Origin: an uncultured Oscillospiraceae bacterium
GTDB taxonomy: Bacteria; Bacillota; Clostridia; Oscillospirales; Oscillospiraceae
Assembly: GCA_910588455.1 (NCBI GenBank)
Contig: CAJUPG010000029.1
Coordinates: 1 to 21,577 of the forward strand
Direction: 5' to 3'
Length of the DNA: 21,577 bases
How positions within the stretch are numbered: the stretch's first letter is position 1; each line of letters starts with the position of its first letter. This document shows, one piece after another, positions 15,973 to 21,577 of this stretch. Below the pieces are notes generated by a model that did not search any database, was not told where the DNA came from, and saw only the letters and a list, made by a program, of their open reading frames with translations. A program made the translations under genes and the position numbers.

Positions 15973-16004
15973 TCAACCATAGAGAGGTTTATTGCAATAA
16001 ACCT
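15954..16004 (+). promoter_or_regulatory. Two palindromic operators of the first BlaI-type repressor
   Basis: Site 1 (15954-15973), AGGTTTACTGTGATAAACTT, covers the -10 and part of the spacer. Site 2 (15985-16004), AGGTTTATTGCAATAAACCT, is a perfect 20-bp palindrome in the leader. They match at 16 of 20 positions and their centres are 31 bp apart, about three helical turns. BlaI/MecI dimers are known to bind such paired dyads at their own promoters. The sequence differs from the classical TACA/TGTA core. Assignment to the neighbouring repressor is inferred from position. Confidence 0.75.
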
Positions 16005-16026
16005 AAAATTGGGGAGGTGATCTCGC

Positions 16027-16386
16027 GTGGACAAACTATTCGACAGCGAATTCCGTCTGTTAGAGGTGCTCTGGAACGTGGAAACCCCCATCAATTCCAC
16101 CCAGCTGGTGGCGCTGTGCAAGGAGCGCCTGGACTGGAACAAAAGCACCACCTATACGGTACTGCGCAAGCTGTGCCAGAAGGGGGCGGCGAAAAACGAA
16201 AACGCCCAGGTGACGCCTCTGCTCACCCGGGCCCAGGCTATCCAGGCCCAGAGCGATGAGCTGGTATCCCGGGCGGGGGGGCTGCCCCTGCTGTTCACCG
16301 CCTTTTTAAGCGGACGAAAGCTGACGCTCCAGGAGGCGGAGGAGCTCAAGCGCCTCATTGACGAAAGTAAAGGGGGAGAAGCATAA
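16027..16386 (+). CDS. BlaI/MecI/CopY-family transcriptional repressor (first copy)
   Basis: This family comprises small winged-helix repressors that are inactivated by proteolysis when a partner M56 membrane protease is triggered. The 119-residue product has the family length and opening (FDSEFRLLEVLW), a recognition-helix region with the conserved Trp and Ser-Thr (LDWNKSTTYTVLRKLCQKG), and a C-terminal dimerisation part rich in Glu/Leu. The start is GTG at 16027 with GGAGGTGA about seven bases upstream. Its stop overlaps the start of the M56 gene by one base (TAATG), so the two are coupled, as in blaI-blaR1. The ligand sensed and the targets beyond its own operon are unknown; no beta-lactamase gene is nearby. 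Confidence 0.9.
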   Translation: MDKLFDSEFRLLEVLWNVETPINSTQLVALCKERLDWNKSTTYTVLRKLCQKGAAKNENAQVTPLLTRAQAIQAQSDELVSRAGGLPLLFTAFLSGRKLTLQEAEELKRLIDESKGGEA

Positions 16387-17321
16387 TGGCCCATGTGTTG
16401 ATAAACTGCGGCATTTTCGTCGGGTTCTGCGCGGGGACAATGGTTTTACTGCGGCCGGTCCTGCTGCGGCTGTTCACCGCCCAGCAGCGGGTGATTTTGT
16501 GGTATCTCTGTGTGGGCTGGTACTATGGGCTGTCCAACGTCCGGATTGCCGGGCAGTTCCGTCTGTTTCTTCCATTTCTACAGCTGCCGGTACATCTATA
16601 CGATCTGATTACGACCCAAACCTGGAGGGACAGCCTGTACATCTATGAATTTAACCGCCGTATTGGCCCCTACTATGTGGACCTGACACAAGTACCATAT
16701 TTGGATGCGGTCTACTTCACTGTCGTCCTTGCAATCTGCGCGTGGCTGATTTACCGCAGCGTACAGACATGGAAAATACGGTCGCTGGGTACCATACTGC
16801 CAAAGGATGACCCCTGCATAAAGCATTCGGGTACGAACATTGAACATATCAACAAAATTTACGTGGTGGAGAATTTGCCGACCAGCTTTGTGGACGGCTT
16901 CAGCAACATTTTTTTACAAAAGACGTATTCCGGCCAACAGATGTATCAGATTTTCCTCCACGAAGCGGAGCATATCAATCTGCACCACGCTGCTGTCAAG
17001 TGCGTCTTCAGCATTATGCTGGTCGTGTATTGGTGGAACCCCCTGCTGTGGCTGGCGTTCCGGTACATGGTCCGGGATCTGGAGCTGGCCTGTGACAGCG
17101 CGGTGCTCGCCAAGCTGCGGCCGGAGGACCGCACCAGCTACGCCAAGACCCTGGTGGAGCTGGGCTACGGGCGGCAGCTTTGGACCCAGCCTCTGTGCTT
17201 TGGGGAGTGCGACGCACAGCTGCGGGTCAAGGCGGTCCTGAAGTGGAAGCCCCAGAGCAGGCGGCTGCAAATCGGGCGCTTCGCCCTGATGGCATTGGTG
17301 ATTTGGTTTTTCCTGGGATAG
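16386..17321 (+). CDS. Short M56-family membrane metalloprotease (BlaR1-like, no sensor domain)
   Basis: M56 proteases such as BlaR1 and MecR1 are membrane zinc proteases that relay an outside signal to destroy a BlaI-type repressor. The 311-residue product has hydrophobic segments near 5-30, 37-48, 107-123, 205-225 and 296-310. The zinc motif HEAEH (192-196) and the downstream ELACDSAVL (third ligand probably E233) are intact. It ends right after the last membrane segment, so the roughly 250-residue extracellular penicillin-binding sensor domain of BlaR1 is absent. Some clostridial M56 proteins are naturally short, so it is not necessarily truncated: the stop is clean and a terminator follows. 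The middle of the gene is AT-richer than the flanks. The signal it responds to is unknown. Confidence 0.85.
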   Translation: MAHVLINCGIFVGFCAGTMVLLRPVLLRLFTAQQRVILWYLCVGWYYGLSNVRIAGQFRLFLPFLQLPVHLYDLITTQTWRDSLYIYEFNRRIGPYYVDLTQVPYLDAVYFTVVLAICAWLIYRSVQTWKIRSLGTILPKDDPCIKHSGTNIEHINKIYVVENLPTSFVDGFSNIFLQKTYSGQQMYQIFLHEAEHINLHHAAVKCVFSIMLVVYWWNPLLWLAFRYMVRDLELACDSAVLAKLRPEDRTSYAKTLVELGYGRQLWTQPLCFGECDAQLRVKAVLKWKPQSRRLQIGRFALMALVIWFFLG

Positions 17322-17342
17322 GCGCAAATGAAACAATGAAAA

Positions 17343-17388
17343 CAGGAAAATGGGGCGGCCATAGGACGCCCCATTTTCCTGGCTTTTT
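17343..17388. terminator. Bidirectional terminator after the first M56 gene
   Basis: A perfect 15-bp stem (CAGGAAAATGGGGCG and its complement, 17343-17357 and 17367-17381) with a nine-base loop is followed by GCTTTTT on the plus strand. On the minus strand the stem is followed by TTTTC. It can therefore end both the M56 transcript and the convergent minus-strand transcript from 17482. Confidence 0.85.
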
Positions 17389-17481
17389 CCTCGAAGGTAT
17401 CAATGGATTAGAGCATCCACGGGATGTTTTACAGATGACAATAAGCTTTTTACCAACAATACCAGCGTTCTCACTGTCAAT

Positions 17482-17928
17482 TCAGTTATTTCCTAATTCG
17501 GTCAGCGCTTTCAGCGTGCCTTCCAGGTTTTCCTTGTGCCAGTTTTTGAAGCTACCGGCATACATGGTGGCGTAGACGCCGGAACTCCGCAGGTCGCTCA
17601 GCGCTGCTTGCTGGGTGGTCAGGCGGATGGTGTCCGACCCGGTGCGGATGGTGATGACCGTGTTGAGCATATCGTCCTCCAGCTCCACCGACTGGATGTC
17701 CCCATAGGGAAGGACCAGGGATACGTCTTTGCGCAGGTTGCCCCATGTGGTGTTGAAGGGGAGCAGGACGATCTCGTGTTCACACATCTGGAGAACATAA
17801 AATTCCGAGTTAAAAAACGCCGCAAATTGTTCGCTCAGGTTTGCCGGGGCGTATTTGACGATGATGCAGCGGTCCTCCAGAGGCTCATATCCGGCCTCCT
17901 GGATAAATTTCTTGACTTCGTTTGCCAT
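17482..17928 (-). CDS. Hypothetical protein, PH-like fold suspected
   Basis: I do not recognise this 148-residue protein. It has no signal peptide or membrane segment and looks cytoplasmic. The centre (about 50-105) alternates beta-strand-like stretches such as EIVLLPF, VSLVLPYGDIQSVEL and TVITIRTGSDTIRLTT, and is followed by a helical C-terminus. The pattern resembles bacterial PH-like domains that present a short strand-turn-strand sheet, but this is only an impression of pattern. The ATG at 17928 has a GGAGGT ribosome site nine bases upstream and a conserved leader shared with the next gene. It lies downstream of the DUF3267 gene on the same strand, with 84 bases between them, and is convergent with the M56 gene. 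Confidence 0.75.
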   Translation of the reverse strand: MANEVKKFIQEAGYEPLEDRCIIVKYAPANLSEQFAAFFNSEFYVLQMCEHEIVLLPFNTTWGNLRKDVSLVLPYGDIQSVELEDDMLNTVITIRTGSDTIRLTTQQAALSDLRSSGVYATMYAGSFKNWHKENLEGTLKALTELGNN

Positions 17929-17943
17929 GGTATTACCTCCAAG

Positions 17944-17962
17944 TCGTTAAAGTTCATTTTGA
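17944..17962 (-). repeat. Leader copy 1, shared with the DUF3267 gene
   Basis: Forward-strand TCGTTAAAGTTCATTTTGA matches 18646-18664 at 16 of 19 positions. Together with the ribosome site and TTGCCATGGT around the ATG, the whole leader resembles that of the DUF3267 gene, which suggests duplication or shared control. A weak -10, CAAAAT, lies in both copies. Confidence 0.65.
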
Positions 17963-18012
17963 CACTGACAGACGGGATGAAGTCGGTGTTCAATATGGTG
18001 TAATATTAGTTC

Positions 18013-18627
18013 TCATTTCTCAAAAACTGCAAAACCACATTCGTAAGGATGGGCGCAATACACACTCCCTCGCTTATCAGTTAATATACTTTTCAGTATG
18101 AGTTGAAAATCTCCGCCACCTGATAAGATCATGTATTCTGCCGCAAAAAACAACAGTAACTGATTTGACGTCACCGCAGCCACCGCACCCCCACCTCCTA
18201 AAACCAAAGTAGGCATAGCAGTTCCTAACAGATATTTCCATTTTTTCAACGGTTCGAAGCAAGCGCAGTATGGAGATAACGTACTCCAAACGATTCCGAA
18301 ATCAATCGCATGAAAATGATTTTTTGCAAAAATCGCCCAGGTCATTCCATGGATCAGCTCATGCACGATGATCAGGCCCAGAATAAGCAGAGGCAGCGCC
18401 ACGGCATATCCCCAGGAGATCCCGTCTAAATTAAAACCATTCGCATTATTGTAGAGCCAGAATGTTAAAGCCATAAACGGAAGCATGATTAAAAGAGCTA
18501 AATACTTTGCTTTTTGCGTATTGATACTCACATTCTTTATTTTGTATCCTTTTTGCTGCATTTCAGAGCTTAATGTTTCAAAGCAATCTTTACGTTTCAA
18601 TTCTTTTTCGGTTAATTCTCTTGCCAT
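18013..18627 (-). CDS. DUF3267 membrane protein, putative zincin metalloprotease
   Basis: DUF3267 proteins are multi-pass membrane proteins with a zincin-type HExxH motif; substrates are not known. The 204-residue product has hydrophobic segments near 42-60, 74-90, 133-150 and 155-170. VHELIHG (H89, E90, H93) sits at the end of the second, and the later GGDF and HPYECGF (193-199) match the family C-terminus. The ATG at 18627 is chosen because AGGAGG lies about ten bases upstream; the upstream extension runs through the promoter and is rejected. The gene is clearly AT-richer than the dcw and hydrogenase regions, with different codon use, which suggests transfer. Its leader resembles that of the next minus-strand gene. 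Confidence 0.85.
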   Translation of the reverse strand: MARELTEKELKRKDCFETLSSEMQQKGYKIKNVSINTQKAKYLALLIMLPFMALTFWLYNNANGFNLDGISWGYAVALPLLILGLIIVHELIHGMTWAIFAKNHFHAIDFGIVWSTLSPYCACFEPLKKWKYLLGTAMPTLVLGGGGAVAAVTSNQLLLFFAAEYMILSGGGDFQLILKSILTDKRGSVYCAHPYECGFAVFEK

Positions 18628-18645
18628 GGTTATGTGCCTCCTACA

Positions 18646-18664
18646 TCGTTGAAGTCTATTTTGA
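18646..18664 (-). repeat. Leader copy 2, upstream of the DUF3267 gene
   Basis: Forward-strand TCGTTGAAGTCTATTTTGA matches 17944-17962 at 16 of 19 positions. A possible promoter on the minus strand is TTGTGT (18686-18681), 17 bp, CAAAAT (18663-18658), but the match is only moderate. Confidence 0.6.
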
Positions 18665-18740
18665 TGCGGACAAGAGCATAACACAATGCGGCCCCGCTGT
18701 GGGCAAATTTTCTTGGACGGCACAAATCGTTCTTGAATGG

Positions 18741-18775
18741 CAAAAGCAGAGAGGGAGCCTCAAAAGCTCCCTCTC
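18741..18775 (-). terminator. Terminator of the two-component operon, overlapping the regulator stop codon
   Basis: A perfect 10-bp stem (GAGAGGGAGC / GCTCCCTCTC at 18749-18758 and 18766-18775) with a seven-base loop is followed on the minus strand by TGCTTTTGCC. The stem starts inside the last codons of the response regulator and the TGA lies in the loop. A short U-tract makes it a moderate terminator. Confidence 0.75.
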
Positions 18776-19497
18776 CATTTCTTCTTCAATTCCGCCTTTC
18801 CGGTTCGAGACAGCAAACACGTTCTGCCTCCTACCCGGACTTGATTTCCTTTTCCGTCTACCGCCTCAATTTTGTCCCACGCCGCCAGAAAGGACCGGTG
18901 GACCCGGACAAATCGTCCGTCCAGGTCCTTTTCCAGCTCGTTCAAACTGCCCACGAAATCCAGACGGCTGTCCGCCGTATGAAGATATACATGGTGAGCT
19001 TTGGGAGCGGCCTCGAAAAACAGGATGTCGGCCAGGGGAATGTGGCGGGTTTCATCACCCGTTCGTAAAGAGAACATCTCTGCCGGGTCATGGCGCTCGT
19101 CCAATAAGCGGGCGTGGACCGCCTCCAGGCAGCGGGTGATGGCAGGGCCGGTCTGCTCTCCCTCCTTCACGATGTAGTCGAATGCCTCCAAATGGTATTG
19201 GAAGGTTTTCCAGGCCAGATCGCCATAGCTGGTAATGTAGACCAGTGTGCCATGAGGGTCCCGCCGCCGCAGTTCCTGCCCCAGCGTAAAGCCGTCCCAC
19301 GCTCCCTCCTTCAAATCCACGTCCAGAAAATAGACTCCGCGCCGGCTGCTTCGCGCCATATCCAGCAATTCTTGGGCAGTAGATGCGGCGCATACCACTT
19401 TCATGTCGTAGTTCTCTATGAAAATTTTCCACTCTAAAGCGGTTTTGAGCTGGTGGCGGACACTTTCTTCATCGTCACAGAGATAGATTGGAATCAT
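18760..19497 (-). CDS. LytTR-family response regulator (AgrA-like)
   Basis: This is a two-component response regulator with a LytTR DNA-binding domain, the type used by quorum-sensing and cell-envelope circuits. The 245-residue product has a receiver domain (1-120) with acidic pair D8/D9, phospho-acceptor D59 (FLDVDL) and the YITS and FDYIVKEG motifs, and a LytTR domain (about 145-240) with FVRVHRSFLAAW. The ATG at 19497 overlaps the kinase stop (ATGA), so kinase and regulator are translated together. LytTR proteins usually bind paired 9-bp repeats; none was pinned down here. The regulated genes are not evident. Translation of its final codons would run through the terminator stem, so coverage by ribosomes could oppose folding. 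Confidence 0.93.
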   Translation of the reverse strand: MIPIYLCDDEESVRHQLKTALEWKIFIENYDMKVVCAASTAQELLDMARSSRRGVYFLDVDLKEGAWDGFTLGQELRRRDPHGTLVYITSYGDLAWKTFQYHLEAFDYIVKEGEQTGPAITRCLEAVHARLLDERHDPAEMFSLRTGDETRHIPLADILFFEAAPKAHHVYLHTADSRLDFVGSLNELEKDLDGRFVRVHRSFLAAWDKIEAVDGKGNQVRVGGRTCLLSRTGKAELKKKWRGSF

Positions 19498-20813
19498 GCT
19501 TTTTCCTCCACCGTCAATTCCTGGACAAATGCGCCGTCCGCCCAACTTGTGGATGCCGCCGTGTTGGGATAGTCCGCCAGAATCCGCTGGTAGCTGGGCA
19601 GTCCCAATCCCCGGCCCTCACCCTTGGTAGAAAAGCTCTCCGTCCAAATTTTATCCGGGTTGATAGTCCCAGTGTAGGGGTTGGAAACCCGAAGGGACAG
19701 CCTGTCCTTTTGAGGCAGGAGGATAATCTCCACCCAGGGCGTTTCCGTTTCCAAAGCGGCCTCGGCGGCGTTGTCCAGCAGGATGCCCAGACAGCGGCTA
19801 AAGTCCCATGGGTCCATGTCAATCCTCTCCACAGGGTAGAGCGCCTCCAGGCGGCAGTTGATCCCCTGTTCCCCCATAGCGGCCAGCTTGGACAGCAGGA
19901 GGCTGCGCACCTGGGGAACGCACACATTGCCGATTTGAGTGGAAGCCTGAATTTTCTCTCCGATGCGCCGGTCAAAGCCCGCGTCCAGTTCCGACAGGGC
20001 GGTGCGCAGTTGGTCCAGCTCCCCCTCGTCCGCCTTCTCTGACAGCCCTGCCAGCAGGTTTTTATAGTCGTGGCGGAAAGCCCGTACCTCCTGGCGGATG
20101 GCCTCCAGGTCCCGCTCGTAGAGCTGCTGCTGGGCGATGACATCCTGCTGGGCCGCTATCTTCCGGGCGGCGTCCAGCCGTTGGGCCAAATGGACTACCA
20201 GCCCCGCCTCCAGCGCCGCCATCGTCAGCACCAGCAAAAAGTAGGGGGCCAGATATTCCGGTTGAATCCCAACCTGCAGGACCAAGAATGTTTCCATAGC
20301 CGCTTCCAGGGCGAAAAGGAACAGAGCCGTCCGGCGCTGGCCGAAGCCCTCCTCCAGCAGAAAGCGGAACCAGTGCCCGAAGCGCAGACGGTGCAGAAGG
20401 AGGGCTGAGACTGTAACCACCGCCAAATACACCACCACTGTAAACTGGAGTTCGCTGTTCAGGAGCAGGATCTGGGATAGGCAGGACGTGGACACTTGAA
20501 ACACGCCTCCCATACATACGGCGGAAAAGGCCCTCCAGAATTCGGTTCGCCAAGCCCAACCGGTCCAAAAGGTACACATCAGCAGGACGGCGAAGGAGCT
20601 TATGCAGTAGCGGACCAGCACGTGGTCGGGGATAAGCACATACAGACCCACCTGCAGCAAGGAGGCCAGCAACGGGGAGAGCGGCAAGGCGGGCAGCCTT
20701 TTCAGTATCCGCCACCCCCGCACATCCATCACCACAAACAGGTAGACTGCCAAGGCGGCATGGGCTGTCAGAGAACCGACGAATGCGGTCAGGTAATCCT
20801 CCAGCGTGAGCAC
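19494..20813 (-). CDS. AgrC-like GHKL histidine kinase
   Basis: This sensor kinase pairs with the LytTR regulator that it overlaps by four bases. The 439-residue product has about six membrane segments (1-205), which in AgrC-type kinases form the peptide-sensing domain. A coiled linker follows, then the phospho-acceptor motif RHDYKN (H248) typical of AgrC/HPK10 kinases, and a GHKL ATPase domain with DNAAEA (N348) and GEGRGLGL (398-405). The start GTG at 20813 is preferred over the upstream GTG at 20822, because AGGAGG is eight bases before the former and overlaps the latter. No AgrD-like precursor or AgrB processing enzyme was found in the window, so the ligand is unknown; lantibiotic or cell-envelope sensing is equally possible. 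Confidence 0.9.
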   Translation of the reverse strand: MLTLEDYLTAFVGSLTAHAALAVYLFVVMDVRGWRILKRLPALPLSPLLASLLQVGLYVLIPDHVLVRYCISSFAVLLMCTFWTGWAWRTEFWRAFSAVCMGGVFQVSTSCLSQILLLNSELQFTVVVYLAVVTVSALLLHRLRFGHWFRFLLEEGFGQRRTALFLFALEAAMETFLVLQVGIQPEYLAPYFLLVLTMAALEAGLVVHLAQRLDAARKIAAQQDVIAQQQLYERDLEAIRQEVRAFRHDYKNLLAGLSEKADEGELDQLRTALSELDAGFDRRIGEKIQASTQIGNVCVPQVRSLLLSKLAAMGEQGINCRLEALYPVERIDMDPWDFSRCLGILLDNAAEAALETETPWVEIILLPQKDRLSLRVSNPYTGTINPDKIWTESFSTKGEGRGLGLPSYQRILADYPNTAASTSWADGAFVQELTVEEKA

Positions 20814-20837
20814 AGCGGTCACCTCCTTCTGCGGGCT

Positions 20838-20866
20838 ATCATATCACATGGAAAGGCTTTTGTCCA
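20838..20866 (-). promoter_or_regulatory. Promoter of the kinase-regulator operon
   Basis: On the minus strand TGGACA (20866-20861) and TATGAT (20843-20838) are 17 bp apart and the -10 has an extended TGA element. Both hexamers match consensus at five of six positions. The start falls about 18 bases before the GTG. Confidence 0.75.
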
Positions 20867-20894
20867 TGAATAAGCCAACTCAGCAGTATATTTT

Positions 20895-20971
20895 CCTTTG
20901 ACAAGAGCATACAAAAACACAACAAAATAGCTCAAAATGAAGAAGCATGTTTTCTCTTCTTTTGTCAAAGG
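20895..20971. repeat. Inverted repeat in the divergent region
   Basis: CCTTTGACAA (20895-20904) and TTGTCAAAGG (20962-20971) are perfect 10-bp inverted arms separated by 57 bases. Each arm contains a TTGACA, one on each strand, so the region may hold additional weak -35 elements or a regulator site between the divergent kinase and repressor promoters. The enclosed AT-rich stretch has no ORF of note. Confidence 0.5.
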
Positions 20972-20976
20972 CGGGC

Positions 20977-21005
20977 TTGACAAAAAGACAACATTGTGTT
21001 ATATT
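20977..21005 (+). promoter_or_regulatory. Promoter of the second blaI-M56 operon
   Basis: TTGACA (20977-20982) and TATATT (21000-21005) are separated by exactly 17 bp, close to consensus. The expected start near 21012 supports the GTG at 21048 as the real gene start. Confidence 0.75.
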
Positions 21006-21025
21006 TCAATCGTCAACACCATGTT
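20990..21025 (+). promoter_or_regulatory. Two AACAnnnTGTT dyads, likely operator of the second BlaI
   Basis: AACATTGTGTT (20990-21000) abuts the -10 and AACACCATGTT (21015-21025) lies in the leader; each is an AACAnnnTGTT dyad and both are followed by ATA. Centres are 25 bp apart. The ACA/TGT cores resemble classic BlaI/CopY sites. Binding is inferred from position and symmetry. Confidence 0.65.
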
Positions 21026-21047
21026 ATACATTGAGGAGGTTGAATCC

Positions 21048-21431
21048 GTGATACAGCAAATTTCCGACACCGAACTTGAAATTATGAAAATCGTATGGGG
21101 AAATCCGGAGAAGGTGACATTGTTTCCTTATATCATGGACGGGCTGGCGGCAAGGGGTAAGCCGTGTCAGAAGAATACTCTGATTGTACTCCTGTCAAGA
21201 CTGGTGAACAAGAGCTTTTTGAGCGCCAAGAAAATTGGCCGCCGCAACGAATATACCTCGCTTATTTCGGAGACGGAATACCAGACAGCGCAGACGAAAA
21301 ACTTCCTGAATAAGATTTATGAGGGGAGCGCAAAGGGGCTGGTTTCCACTCTGATTTTGGGCGATCTGCTGGCAGATGAGGAATACGAGGAATTGAAAAG
21401 GCTGCTGGAGAAGGGGAACGGGCAGCAATGA
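21048..21431 (+). CDS. BlaI/MecI/CopY-family transcriptional repressor (second copy)
   Basis: Like the copy at 16027, this is a winged-helix repressor of the BlaI type. The 127-residue product opens with ISDTELEIMKIVW, the family signature, and has the conserved KNTLIVLLSRLVNK recognition helix and RRNEYTSLIS wing. The C-terminal helix (about 85-125) is the dimer part. The GTG at 21048 has GAGGAGG eight bases upstream and a promoter-derived start in the leader; a longer in-frame extension is upstream of the -10 and is rejected. The stop overlaps the next gene by four bases (ATGA). It is only distantly similar to the first copy, so it is not a simple tandem duplicate. Confidence 0.92.
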   Translation: MIQQISDTELEIMKIVWGNPEKVTLFPYIMDGLAARGKPCQKNTLIVLLSRLVNKSFLSAKKIGRRNEYTSLISETEYQTAQTKNFLNKIYEGSAKGLVSTLILGDLLADEEYEELKRLLEKGNGQQ

Positions 21432-21577
21432 ACGCAGTTTTGAAAATTTTTCTTTCTATGTCCGTTTCCGGCAGCTTGCTTATTCTGGCTCTGCTTTTGG
21501 GAAAGCAATTTTGGAAAGACAAGATCAGCCGGCAATGGCAGTATTACATTTGGCTGGTTGTTGTTTTGCGGCTGCTG
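21428..21577 (+). CDS. M56-family/BlaR1-like membrane protease (partial, runs off the window)
   Basis: Only 50 codons are visible. They open MNAVLKIFLSMSVSGSLLIL, followed by a basic stretch and ISRQWQYYIWLVVVLRLL, the typical first two membrane segments of BlaR1-like M56 proteins. The ATG overlaps the second repressor by four bases. The protease motif and any sensor domain are beyond the window, so the identification rests on the N-terminus and on the repressor partner. Confidence 0.8.
   Translation, partial: MNAVLKIFLSMSVSGSLLILALLLGKQFWKDKISRQWQYYIWLVVVLRLL

Noticed and set aside
14529..16151. Long minus-strand open frame opposite putP
   Set aside because: It is a GC-driven antisense shadow rich in Gly/His/Gln with no family signature; PutP motifs are clear on the plus strand.
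18669..20911. 12-bp direct repeat GACAAGAGCATA at 18669-18680 and 20900-20911 flanking the two-component genes
   Set aside because: In a 21.6 kb window several exact 12-mer repeats are expected by chance, and no insertion-sequence or inverted-terminal features accompany it.
20937..21047. Upstream extension of the second repressor from an ATG at 20937
   Set aside because: The extension spans the TTGACA/TATATT promoter and both dyads, has no ribosome site, and adds residues not typical of BlaI.
1..21577. CRISPR arrays, tRNA/rRNA genes, transposases or prophage genes
   Set aside because: No regularly spaced repeats, cloverleaf sequences, or integrase/transposase motifs were seen on either strand.

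Overview
The window is a GC-rich chromosomal segment of a low-GC-phylum relative with high GC content, most likely a Gram-positive anaerobe of class Clostridia, perhaps an Oscillospiraceae/Flavonifractor-like gut bacterium. The evidence is the MraZ-RsmH-FtsL-PBP-MurE-MraY order, a meso-DAP type MurE, a PASTA-bearing PBP, an [FeFe] hydrogenase, NfnAB, and strong Shine-Dalgarno sites throughout. The genus is an inference; no rRNA or tRNA gene is present to test it.

Layout. (1) 1-6663, minus strand: the head of a division/cell-wall (dcw) cluster, read right to left as mraZ, rsmH, ftsL, a PASTA-type class B PBP, murE and a partial mraY that leaves the window. It has a recognisable promoter and three GAAGTGG/AAAGTGG MraZ-box-like repeats, one of which covers the mraZ ribosome binding site. 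A terminator-like hairpin lies between ftsL and the PBP gene. (2) 6957-7535, plus strand: a family 4 (Fe-S) uracil-DNA glycosylase. (3) 7546-14226, plus strand: what looks like one operon with a clear promoter and a clear terminator: group B-type [FeFe] hydrogenase, glucose-1-phosphate thymidylyltransferase, membrane-anchored 5'-nucleotidase, and NfnA and NfnB. Ferredoxin-linked redox enzymes thus bracket two nucleotide/sugar-phosphate enzymes. (4) 14311-15929: a monocistronic PutP-type Na+/proline symporter with its own terminator.

(5) 15944-21577 is a regulatory, partly AT-richer and probably accessory segment. It holds a BlaI-type repressor with a short, sensor-less M56 metalloprotease, governed by a strong promoter and two 20-bp palindromic operators 31 bp apart. 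Next come two minus-strand genes, one PH-like and one DUF3267 membrane zincin, with near-identical leaders. Then an AgrC-like histidine kinase and LytTR response regulator pair follows, and finally a second BlaI repressor with the start of a second M56/BlaR1 gene. The second module has a different operator type, so the two BlaI/M56 modules look independently wired.

The strongest candidates for something undescribed are the sensor-less BlaI/M56 module with its defined operators, the duplicated leader shared by two unrelated genes, and the hydrogenase/nucleotidase/Nfn operon. All functional calls are from reading motifs in the sequence; no database search was run.
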